Source: CAUZRD01 sp963582255 (GTDB lineage Bacteria; Pseudomonadota; Alphaproteobacteria; Rhizobiales; TMED25). Taken from it: DNA of 19,450 nt. The translations under genes and the position numbers were made by a program. The stretch is taken from assembly GCA_963582255.1 (NCBI GenBank), contig CAUZRD010000021.1:1-19450 (forward strand). Reading direction: 5' to 3'. This document shows positions 7,339 to 14,493 of this stretch, in pieces. Under the pieces are notes generated by a model. The model had not been told where the DNA came from. It worked only from the letters and a program-made list of their open reading frames with translations, and did no database searches. Numbering within the stretch: the stretch's first letter is position 1; each line of letters opens with the position of its first letter.

Positions 7339-8512
7339 AACGGCAACGACAACCACAGGGTTCAATTTGAAGAGCCTACTTGACCCGGAAGCCGCAGATG
7401 AAGTCATCCGCATTATGCAGATCTGCAATGCGTGTCGCTTTTGCGAAGGCTTTTGTGCGGTATTTCCTGCTATGGAGCGGCGCCGTGATTTCGACGAGCA
7501 TGATGTCGGTTATCTTGCCAACCTATGTCATAGTTGCGGCGCCTGCTATCATTCCTGCCAATACGCACCGCCACATGAATTTGGGGTGAACGTACCGCAA
7601 GCACTATCTGCCGCCCGCATCGATAGCTATGCGGCCTATGCGTGGCCGACGTTTCTGGCCGACCTGTTCCGGCGCAATGGTACGGTAGTTACGCTTGGCA
7701 TTTCAGCAGGATTTGCTGTGACAGTCGGGCTGATGTTGGCAATGATCTCACCGCAACTGTTCTGGAATGTGCATCTCGGCGAAGGTGCGTTCTATCAGAT
7801 TATGCCGCACACGGTTATGGCCGGAATTCCGATGGCTATTTCAGCTTTAGTTATGGTTATTTTTGTTATGGGCTGGCATCGCTACTGGACCCACACCGGA
7901 GCCGTATGGGGTGGCATGTCTGCATTGCTGGATGCGGTAAAAGCCAGCCTCACCCTGCGCCATCTCGGCGGTGATACGGCAAGTAGCGAATTCTCCGGTC
8001 CTGGATGCCCCACAGCAGATGATAGAGCAAGCAACGCGCGCCGTATTTACCACCAGCTGACGATGTACGGGTTTTTGCTGTGCTTTTCAGCGACTTCGGC
8101 AGGGACCATCTATCACTATGGGTTTGGTTTCCAGGCACCTTATGGGTATTTTGATCTTCCAGTTCTTCTGGGTACCGTCGGCGGTATTGTCCTGTGCATA
8201 GGTACGGGAGGACTTTTTGCCGAGAAACGCCGGCTTAATACAGCTGTTCGCCACGAGAGCGGGCTGGGCATGGATTACGCCTTTATCATCTCGCTATTTC
8301 TGGTCAGCTTTAGCGGCTTGCTGCTGTTGGCACTGCGTGAAACCAGCTTTATGGGCCTGACGCTGGCGGTACATCTTGGCCTTGTTTACGGCTTTTTCCT
8401 GATTTTACCTTATTCAAAATTTGTGCATGGACTATACCGCTTCGCTGCTCTCATCGCGAACGCAGGCGAAGCACACCATGAAAAGGCCAACCAGCTCCGA
8501 GAATCTCAATAA
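7322..8512 (+). CDS. tcuB: Tricarballylate utilisation protein B: Fe-S and membrane electron-transfer partner of TcuA
   Basis: TcuB (CitB) reoxidises the flavin of TcuA and passes electrons to the membrane quinone pool. Near the N-terminus are two Cys-rich cluster motifs, CNACRFCEGFCAVFP and CHSCGACYHSCQYAPP, consistent with two [4Fe-4S] clusters. About six hydrophobic segments follow, for example VTVGLMLAMI, ISALVMVIFVMGW, LGTVGGIVLCIGTGG and FIISLFLVSFSGLLLLAL, so the protein is an inner-membrane one. I chose GTG at 7322 (396 residues) because GGAGCGGAGG lies six bases upstream and it overlaps the tcuA end by only 17 bases; an in-frame ATG at 7292 would overlap it by 47. No tcuC transporter or tcuR regulator follows. 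The same CobZ caveat applies as for tcuA. Confidence 0.87.
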   Translation: MPLTDKTATTTTGFNLKSLLDPEAADEVIRIMQICNACRFCEGFCAVFPAMERRRDFDEHDVGYLANLCHSCGACYHSCQYAPPHEFGVNVPQALSAARIDSYAAYAWPTFLADLFRRNGTVVTLGISAGFAVTVGLMLAMISPQLFWNVHLGEGAFYQIMPHTVMAGIPMAISALVMVIFVMGWHRYWTHTGAVWGGMSALLDAVKASLTLRHLGGDTASSEFSGPGCPTADDRASNARRIYHQLTMYGFLLCFSATSAGTIYHYGFGFQAPYGYFDLPVLLGTVGGIVLCIGTGGLFAEKRRLNTAVRHESGLGMDYAFIISLFLVSFSGLLLLALRETSFMGLTLAVHLGLVYGFFLILPYSKFVHGLYRFAALIANAGEAHHEKANQLRESQ

Positions 8513-8628
8513 CGTTTTAAAAAATTATTTTGCAGAACAATCCAATTAGCTTTTCCTTGACCTCTGTTGGGTCATGCTCTTGCTCACAAGCCCAGATCGC
8601 GTCATAGAAAGATAATGAGCAAGAAAAA

Positions 8629-8832
8629 ATGAGTCCCCTTAGACCAGAAAACTACCGCAAACTGACCCCCCAAGCATGCCGTGCACTGGCTGAGGCTAAC
8701 CAGCGCCATAATGCCACGGAAAAGGCTCGGCAAGAACAAGATCCTCCTGAGCAAGAATTCAACGGCCCCAAAGGCCCTGAGCCAACCCGCTACGGAGATT
8801 GGGAGCGAAAAGGCCTTGCCTCGGACTTTTAG
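8629..8832 (+). CDS. DUF1674 protein, SdhAF4-like succinate dehydrogenase assembly factor
   Basis: A short soluble protein of 67 residues with the family's signature C-terminus, GPKGPEPTRYGDWERKGLAS followed by DF. DUF1674 is the bacterial form of SDHAF4/Sdh8, which in mitochondria binds the flavinylated SdhA subunit before complex assembly; the same role here is inferred. The N-terminal half (LTPQACRALAEANQRH) is a charged helix, as in relatives, so the gene looks complete. The ATG lacks a good Shine-Dalgarno; instead it overlaps by ATGA the stop of a five-codon ORF (ATG at 8615), which may couple translation. In other Alphaproteobacteria as I recall, this gene lies next to rsmB, often with htpX; here tcuAB stands between them and htpX is absent. 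Confidence 0.88.
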   Translation: MSPLRPENYRKLTPQACRALAEANQRHNATEKARQEQDPPEQEFNGPKGPEPTRYGDWERKGLASDF

Positions 8833-8851
8833 AGCATAGTTTTCAGAAATA

Positions 8852-8866
8852 TGAGTCTATGACTCA
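8852..8866. terminator. Short perfect hairpin between convergent genes (candidate terminator)
   Basis: TGAGTC-TAT-GACTCA forms a six-pair stem with a three-base loop. It lies 20 bp past the DUF1674 stop and downstream of the minus-strand tsaD-gpsA unit. On the minus strand it is followed by TATTTCT, on the plus strand by an A/T-rich run without a clean T tract, so it is at best a weak bidirectional terminator. Confidence 0.35.
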
Positions 8867-8928
8867 ATAAAATTTATATAAGAAAATTTGAGTATTCTAA
8901 GCTAGCCAAGAGCACAACATCGTCAGCA

Positions 8929-9003
8929 TCAAACTCTACCGATAACAAAACCAATGGCCCCGGCGGCTACCAACGTCAACCAATCTATTCTGGCGAATGG
9001 CAT
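8929..9003 (-). CDS. Candidate 24-residue single-span membrane protein downstream of gpsA
   Basis: A short minus-strand ORF: ATG at 9003, TGA at 8929-8931. It has a clean Shine-Dalgarno (GGGGAG, five bases upstream). The peptide starts MPFARIDWLTLV and continues AAGAIGFVIGRV, that is a short polar start with one Arg, a continuous hydrophobic span with small residues (GxxG spacing), and a terminal Arg-Val. This is the layout of small bacterial inner-membrane peptides. It begins 66 bp beyond the gpsA stop on the same strand, so it could be the last gene of tsaD-gpsA. I recognise no family. A chance ORF of this length is possible; the ribosome site and the membrane-like composition are the case for it. 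Confidence 0.45.
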   Translation of the reverse strand: MPFARIDWLTLVAAGAIGFVIGRV

Positions 9004-9069
9004 CGTCACTCCCCGAGCAGCAATCTATGACTGATATGGTTTCGAACCTAGGTGCAATTGATTGGCCGT

Positions 9070-10083
9070 TCACTCGGATTTTAGTGGCCGATCAAGAAGA
9101 GATATTACTGCCTCATCAATACCTATCTTTTCGGTAAGGACCTGCCATACGGCTCTGCAGATAGGCATCTCAACTCCCACCTCACTCGCTCTAGCAAGAA
9201 CAGCTGGCGCAGTGTGTATCCCCTCGGCCAAAGGGACGTTTTTTTCTAGAGTAGGGCTGGCTGCACCCATGCTACCCAATGCAATGCCAACCTGTGTATT
9301 GCGCGATTTCAGACTATTGGCGGTAAGAACTAAATCTCCAAGTCCTGATAAGCCAGCAAATGTCTCGCGCCGAGCGCCCAGCGCAAGCCCAAAACGGGTG
9401 AGCTCAGCAAGGCCGCGCGCGACCAATCCCGCCCGCGCACTATCGCCAAGACCACGTCCAACCACGATCCCAACAGCGATCGCCAAAACATTTTTAACCG
9501 CACCACCAAGCGCGGTACCAATAAGATCATCTCCAACATACGGCCTAAAGTTCGCCGAAGCGAAGATATCGGCAATCACACGGGCTAGCGCTTCATCACT
9601 CGCCGCGACGGTAACCGCTGCCGGCAACCCTGATGCCACATCATCGGCAAATCCTGGGCCTGACAAAATAACCGGAACAGCACCCGGTAGCACTTCGCCA
9701 ACAACCTCATGCATCATCAAATTGCTTTGCTGCTCAATACCCTTTGCCGCTATCACAGCGTAACAACCCTCTCCCAAAAACGGAGAGATCAACATGCAAA
9801 CCTCGCGCGTTTCTTGTGCGGGCACGGCAAGAACAACAACATCCGCCCCCACAATCATCTCAAGCTTATTCGTAACCAATATTGACGGTGCGATGCGGTA
9901 GTCGGGTAAAGCAGGATGAGTTCTTTCCTGGTCGAGCTGCCGAACTAATTCGGCTCGCCGCGCCCACAGCATCACCTCCCTCCCACCAAGACCATCAGAT
10001 GACCCGGCGGCAAGCCCCGCCAGTACACTACCCCATGCCCCAGCTCCCAGAACACACACCCGTGGGCGCAGCGTCACGTTCAC
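9070..10083 (-). CDS. gpsA: NAD(P)-dependent glycerol-3-phosphate dehydrogenase
   Basis: Reduces dihydroxyacetone phosphate to sn-glycerol-3-phosphate for phospholipid synthesis in the cytoplasm. It has 337 residues, the usual length. The N-terminal nucleotide-binding loop is GAGAWGSVLAGLA; VLAVPAQ and AAKGIEQ follow. The catalytic Lys is in GGAVKNVLAIAVG (about residue 195), and the C-terminal helical domain has GLSGLGDLVLTANSLKSRN with the substrate-binding Arg-Asn. The start is GTG and overlaps the tsaD stop in a GTGA, so translation is coupled. A second in-frame GTG two codons later is possible. tsaD-gpsA is a common alphaproteobacterial pair. Confidence 0.96.
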   Translation of the reverse strand: MNVTLRPRVCVLGAGAWGSVLAGLAAGSSDGLGGREVMLWARRAELVRQLDQERTHPALPDYRIAPSILVTNKLEMIVGADVVVLAVPAQETREVCMLISPFLGEGCYAVIAAKGIEQQSNLMMHEVVGEVLPGAVPVILSGPGFADDVASGLPAAVTVAASDEALARVIADIFASANFRPYVGDDLIGTALGGAVKNVLAIAVGIVVGRGLGDSARAGLVARGLAELTRFGLALGARRETFAGLSGLGDLVLTANSLKSRNTQVGIALGSMGAASPTLEKNVPLAEGIHTAPAVLARASEVGVEMPICRAVWQVLTEKIGIDEAVISLLDRPLKSE

Positions 10084-11180
10084 GCCTTGACCCCCGCGCC
10101 AGACGCCACAGGAGCTTGTGGGTCAAGCGGCCAACGCGCCCTTGCCGGCGTCTCCAGATTGTCAACAAGACCAAGCGCCAACCTCTCTGCTCCAGCCCAG
10201 GCAATCATCACGCCATTATCAGTACACAGCCTTGCCGGCGGGATAATAATATCAATCCCGCACAGCTCTTTAACGTCTGAGAGGCGACGGGCCATTTCCA
10301 GATTTGCGGCAACTCCTCCAGCAACCACCAGAGTATTGCAGGTATGATTAATTCCCTGAACCGCCAAACCCGAGATAGCCCGATCCAGCCGATCGCAAAC
10401 CACATCAAACGCGGCGGCCTGAAACGAGGAACATAGATCCGATACCGCTTGATCAGAAAGAGGTGACAACGACAACGCCTTGCGCCTAAGCGCCGTCTTA
10501 AGACCGGAAAAAGAAAAATGAGCATGATCGGTACCGATAAAAGGGCGTGGAAAATGAAATTTTTCAGGATCACCAGAGCGTGCCCAGCGCTCAACTTCCG
10601 GGCCGCCCGGATAACCAAGACCTAGCAATTTGGCAGTCTTATCGAACGCTTCGCCCAGCGCGTCATCAAGCGTTGTGCCAAGACGAACATACTTGCCAAT
10701 CCCATTGACCTGGAGGATCTGCGTATGGCCACCCGAGACCAAAAGTAGAAAGTATGGAAAATTAACATCATTGGTCAGCCGTGCAGTCAGCGCATGACCT
10801 TCCAGGTGATTGATCACAAGAAGCGGACACGATAGAGCATAAGCGATAGCTTTTGCGGTTGTAAGACCTACCAGAACACCACCAATCAACCCCGGGCCTC
10901 CAGTTGCAGCTACACCATCAATCTCACTGAGTAAAACTCCGGACTTTTGGACCACCTCACCAATAATACGATCAATAATAGCCACATGCGCACGTGCTGC
11001 AATTTCAGGAACCACGCCCCCATAAGGCGCATGATCTTTTACTTGCGAATAAACCTGCTCGCTTAGAATTTCTCCGTGTCCATCACCATAGCGCGCAACA
11101 ATCGCAGCTGCGGTTTCATCGCAGCTCGTTTCAATGCCTAAAACAATTTGTGGTCTCGCGTTCACATCAGTCCTTTTCAC
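10080..11180 (-). CDS. tsaD: tRNA N6-threonylcarbamoyladenosine transferase subunit TsaD
   Basis: Transfers threonylcarbamoyl to A37 of ANN-decoding tRNAs, with TsaB and TsaE. The ASKHA-fold protein shows GIETSCDETAAAIV at the start, GGVVPEIAARAH, the metal-binding NHLEGH pair of His (about residues 120-126), LLLVSGGHTQI, GLGYPGGPEVERWA, FSFSGLKTAL and CTDNGVMIAWAG with the metal-binding Asp. It is complete. Two GTG starts are possible: 11180 (366 residues, GAGG eight bases upstream) and 11165 (361 residues, AAAAGGA five bases upstream). The second places GIETSCDET at the usual distance from the N-terminus and may be the true start; the longer form is listed. It is divergent from hemC, and its stop overlaps the gpsA start. 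Confidence 0.96.
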   Translation of the reverse strand: MKRTDVNARPQIVLGIETSCDETAAAIVARYGDGHGEILSEQVYSQVKDHAPYGGVVPEIAARAHVAIIDRIIGEVVQKSGVLLSEIDGVAATGGPGLIGGVLVGLTTAKAIAYALSCPLLVINHLEGHALTARLTNDVNFPYFLLLVSGGHTQILQVNGIGKYVRLGTTLDDALGEAFDKTAKLLGLGYPGGPEVERWARSGDPEKFHFPRPFIGTDHAHFSFSGLKTALRRKALSLSPLSDQAVSDLCSSFQAAAFDVVCDRLDRAISGLAVQGINHTCNTLVVAGGVAANLEMARRLSDVKELCGIDIIIPPARLCTDNGVMIAWAGAERLALGLVDNLETPARARWPLDPQAPVASGAGVKA

Positions 11181-11250
11181 AAGGCTTACCTCACCGCCGA
11201 ACGACTAAGCACGATTGCAATTGACGCCAAGCCACCCTATGCCCGCAGAC

Positions 11251-11279
11251 ATGGCAAGCCCAGAAAGAGCGGGTATAGT
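11251..11279 (+). promoter_or_regulatory. Candidate sigma-70 promoter of the hemC operon
   Basis: ATGGCA (11251-11256; four of six to TTGACA), a 17-base spacer and TATAGT (11274-11279; five of six to TATAAT) lie in the tsaD/hemC divergent gap. Transcription would start near 11286, about 26 bases before the hemC ATG. Confidence 0.4.
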
Positions 11280-11311
11280 GCCAAAGTCGATCAAAATCGA
11301 GAGAGCTTATA

Positions 11312-12265
11312 ATGCAAAGATTACCTATCCGGATTGCCACCCGACGCTCGCCACTCGCTCTTGCACAGGCAAATCTGGTGGCACGGTGTTTGCGGAGTTC
11401 ACACAATTTGACAAAAGACGACATCGAAATAGTTCCAATCACTACCCAAGGGGACCAGATACTGGACCACCCTATGTCGGAAATTGGCGGCAAGGGCATG
11501 TTCACCAAAGAAATAGAAGACACCCTGTTATCGAACAACGCCGATCTTGCAATTCACTCAATGAAGGATGTCGCTACGCTGTTGCCCAACGGCCTGGAAA
11601 TCGCGGCCATTCTCAAGCGCGAAGACCCGCGCGACGTTCTTATTTCACGAAACTCAGCGCGTTCCATCACTGATCTGCCAACTCAATCAACCCTAGGTAC
11701 AGCATCATTGCGGCGTGCCGCACAAGTCAAATCTTTACGCCCCGATATTAAGATCGTGATGCTGCGCGGAAATGTCGGCACGCGGCTGGAAAAAGTAAGA
11801 GCTGGTCATGTTGGAGCAACACTGCTGGCAAAAGCAGGCCTCAGCCGACTCGGCATCGAGCCAGATGGCTCGGCCATATTATCAGATGAAGAAATGTTAC
11901 CTGCAGTTGGCCAAGGAGCGATCGGCATCGAAATACGAAAGAATGATGATGAAGCTCGCATAATCATCGCTCCACTCAATCATGAATTAACAGAGCTTGC
12001 CGTGCGTGCCGAGCGCGCATTCCTTAGGGCACTGGATGGCTCATGCCGCACGCCAATCGCCGCACTAGCATGTCTCATCGATGGAACACTGTCCTTGCGC
12101 GGATTAATCTCAACGCCAGATGGCAGCATCATCCATCGGACTGAAAAAACTGGCCCCGCCAAGAAAGCAGATGAGATTGGGCGTAATGCTGGCGAGCAGC
12201 TCCTCGATAAAGCTGGTCATGATTTTCTGCAAACTAAAGTTTCCAAGGCCCTTATGGAAAAATGA
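11312..12265 (+). CDS. hemC: Hydroxymethylbilane synthase (porphobilinogen deaminase)
   Basis: Polymerises four porphobilinogen molecules to hydroxymethylbilane in tetrapyrrole synthesis. The 317-residue protein has RIATRRSPLALAQA, the substrate-binding GGKGMFTKEIEDTLL, DLAIHSMKDV with the catalytic Asp-side run, GTASLRRAAQ, RGNVGTRLEK and PAVGQGAIGIE. The dipyrromethane cofactor Cys is in LDGSCRTPIAA at residue 245. The ATG has GAGAG eight bases upstream. Its stop overlaps the hemD start in ATGA. It heads the hemC-hemD-mic60-hemY unit. Confidence 0.97.
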   Translation: MQRLPIRIATRRSPLALAQANLVARCLRSSHNLTKDDIEIVPITTQGDQILDHPMSEIGGKGMFTKEIEDTLLSNNADLAIHSMKDVATLLPNGLEIAAILKREDPRDVLISRNSARSITDLPTQSTLGTASLRRAAQVKSLRPDIKIVMLRGNVGTRLEKVRAGHVGATLLAKAGLSRLGIEPDGSAILSDEEMLPAVGQGAIGIEIRKNDDEARIIIAPLNHELTELAVRAERAFLRALDGSCRTPIAALACLIDGTLSLRGLISTPDGSIIHRTEKTGPAKKADEIGRNAGEQLLDKAGHDFLQTKVSKALMEK

Positions 12266-12984
12266 ACCGTCTCATCCTCACTCGCCCACAAGAAGATAGC
12301 GCACATCTAGCCAGTCGCCTTCTACCTCTTGAAATTTACTGCCTGATCGAGCCGCTTTTGACGATTTCACCACGGCCATTCGAGCTTCCCAAAAAACACC
12401 TAAGCGCCATAGTGCTCACCAGCCGACATGCAGCAAATATGTTGGGTAAGGTTACTCCGGACGAATGGGACCGGGATACCCCTGTCATTTGTGTTGGCAA
12501 GGCGAGCGCGCACGCAACAGAATCTGCCGGCGCCACCAATATCATCAACGCAGCGGGCGATGCCCACGCCCTCATCGAGTGCGTTAAGCTGAATGTGTTG
12601 CCGAAATCAGGACTTATCGTCCATCTGCGCGGCGTTGATAGCCGGGGAGCAGTGAGCAGTGAGTTGCACAGGGCGGGATTTGAGTGCTGCGATATCATCG
12701 CCTACGAGGCAGTCGCGGCCCGACAACTCACGGAAAATACAATAAATGCTCTTAAAACCAGTGCTATTGACGGGGTTTTATTCTTCTCACCGCGCAGTGC
12801 GCAAATATTCAGCCAACTTGTGGCAGCTATCCAGCTTGGGACCCACGTCACGGGCATTCATGCCTATTGCCTTTCACACGCGGTCGCCGGAAGACTAGCT
12901 GATCTCAACATGAACCATGTTATTGCCGACCAACCCAATCTTAATTCCCTGATTGCAAAATTACAAGAAAACACACTCTCTTAA
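12262..12984 (+). CDS. hemD: Uroporphyrinogen-III synthase
   Basis: Closes hydroxymethylbilane to uroporphyrinogen III with inversion of ring D. The family is poorly conserved, but several marks are visible in the 240 residues: the start MNRLILTRPQEDSA, IVLTSRHAA, VICVGKASAHATESAGA, LIVHLRGVDSRG, IIAYEAVAA and GVLFFSPRSAQIF. The ATG overlaps the hemC stop by four bases, which supports both the start and the pairing of function. The 107-bp gap to mic60 shows no clear terminator, so read-through is likely. Confidence 0.93.
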   Translation: MNRLILTRPQEDSAHLASRLLPLEIYCLIEPLLTISPRPFELPKKHLSAIVLTSRHAANMLGKVTPDEWDRDTPVICVGKASAHATESAGATNIINAAGDAHALIECVKLNVLPKSGLIVHLRGVDSRGAVSSELHRAGFECCDIIAYEAVAARQLTENTINALKTSAIDGVLFFSPRSAQIFSQLVAAIQLGTHVTGIHAYCLSHAVAGRLADLNMNHVIADQPNLNSLIAKLQENTLS

Positions 12985-13091
12985 CCTGTATATCGGAGCA
13001 TAGTTCATTCACGGGTGCACCGTTTGTCTCTTGTTGAATAGGGTACTGACAAAGGGCTAAGTGTAGCTTCGCTAAAACACAGGCGGATGCC

Positions 13092-14486
13092 ATGCAGAGC
13101 GATAAAAAAACCAGGGGCGCTCAGCGTCCCAAAGCAACTATTGAGGGAAGCGTGGCCAAGGTTTTGCCGGACAGCGTGTCTGATACCCTAGGTTCGACCA
13201 CCGCTGTGTCAGAAAACAGCGTACCAATGCCGGCTGATGGACTACCTCCGATGAACACACCACAATGGAGACAAATCGTTATTACATCAGGCATTACGAC
13301 GTTATGCGTGGTCATTTTAATATTTGCCACACTGGGAATTCTACGGTTTGCCAGCGATACTACCGCCAACGGATTGCGCACGCTCACCGGCGCAGATATG
13401 CCAGCAACCGGTGTTACCAAACTCACATCAATAACTGATACTCTTGCACAGCGCATCGACCGCCTAGATGGGCTGACCAACGAAGTGACAGGTCTTAGTT
13501 TACAAATTGAAACGGTCCAGAAGGCTTTTAATGATGAGGCCAAAACACTTCAGAACCAGCTCGGTGCGCAGGAAACTCAGTTTCACCAATTGACAAACCA
13601 GTTTCGTGATCTCGATAGCTCGATGCATAATACCGCAACCGGGCTTATTGACCTGAGGGATGAAATTTCGGTAGCAGCTCAATCTAGCGCAAGGACTGAG
13701 ACCGCAAGTCTTAACCGCGAAAGCAAAAATAATTCCGCACTGGAAAATACCGCACGCGGCTTTGAAAAAACTCTTGCCGCATTAAGCGAGGATAACGCTA
13801 ACACTAAAGAGCAGCTGGCAGCTCTTCTAAGCCGGCAACAAACACTGGAAAGCAGATTTCCATCCCCCAGAACGACTGAGAACAACAGCAGCATCACAGT
13901 CATCCGCGAAGAACTTAATGAGCTCAAGACTCTGGCCAAGCGGTTACACTCGCGCATTAACGCCATGGAACTACCATCTATTTTGAATGCCCATGACGCG
14001 CTCACCTCAAAGGTAGTTTCTGGACAAAGTTTCGTGCGAGAATTTGCAGCCCTATCCGCACAGTTGGATGCAAATCCAGCACTAAGCGCTCTGGAACCAT
14101 TCGCGGATCGCCAGGTACCGACGCGTGATATGCTAGCAGCTCAGTTGGCAACGCTCACCTATACAACTGAAACGCTGTTACCCGAACCCGTCCCGCCTCA
14201 GCAAACCGAAACATCCATTATCTCTCGCCTACTTAACAGAGCAAGTAAGGCAGTGAAAATACGCCGCACAGATCAAAGCAGCGGGCAAAAAACTCTAGAA
14301 AAAGCGCGCGCAATGTTAGTACTTGGTAACATCAAAGTTGCGGCCACCATCATCGCGGCTCTGCCCCAATCTTCGTCGCGCGATAAATGGCTGGCCGATG
14401 CCCGCGCCCATATTGATCTTGACCAAGGCCTAGCAGGACTAGCAGTACTGATCGACACACATGTCGCGAACGCAAGCGGTGGATAG
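13092..14486 (+). CDS. mic60: Mitofilin/Mic60-family inner-membrane protein (COG4223)
   Basis: Bacterial homologue of the mitochondrial crista-junction protein Mic60. Layout over 464 residues: a Pro/Ser-rich cytoplasmic N-terminus (1-57), one membrane span (about 58-84, IVITSGITTLCVVILIFATL), a long coiled coil rich in Gln, Glu and Leu (about 110-300), and a C-terminal mitofilin-like helical domain from about 310, ending LGNIKVAATIIAALPQSSSR and DQGLAGLAVLIDTHV. The family is thought to shape intracytoplasmic membranes and to contact outer-membrane proteins. AGGCGG five bases upstream supports the ATG. The place between hemD and hemY is the known alphaproteobacterial arrangement and is strong support for the call, since the sequence itself diverges fast. 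Confidence 0.87.
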   Translation: MQSDKKTRGAQRPKATIEGSVAKVLPDSVSDTLGSTTAVSENSVPMPADGLPPMNTPQWRQIVITSGITTLCVVILIFATLGILRFASDTTANGLRTLTGADMPATGVTKLTSITDTLAQRIDRLDGLTNEVTGLSLQIETVQKAFNDEAKTLQNQLGAQETQFHQLTNQFRDLDSSMHNTATGLIDLRDEISVAAQSSARTETASLNRESKNNSALENTARGFEKTLAALSEDNANTKEQLAALLSRQQTLESRFPSPRTTENNSSITVIREELNELKTLAKRLHSRINAMELPSILNAHDALTSKVVSGQSFVREFAALSAQLDANPALSALEPFADRQVPTRDMLAAQLATLTYTTETLLPEPVPPQQTETSIISRLLNRASKAVKIRRTDQSSGQKTLEKARAMLVLGNIKVAATIIAALPQSSSRDKWLADARAHIDLDQGLAGLAVLIDTHVANASGG

Positions 14487-14493
14487 ACCTTAT

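Noticed and set aside
5923..8512. Calling the flavoprotein and Fe-S pair CobZ (precorrin-3B synthase)
   Set aside because: CobZ is a fusion and lies among cob genes; here the two are separate and no cobalamin gene is near. Kept only as an alternative.
9062..9763. 233-residue plus-strand ORF opposite gpsA
   Set aside because: Ser/Thr/Pro/Ala-rich antisense shadow of the secure gpsA gene, with no recognisable motif.
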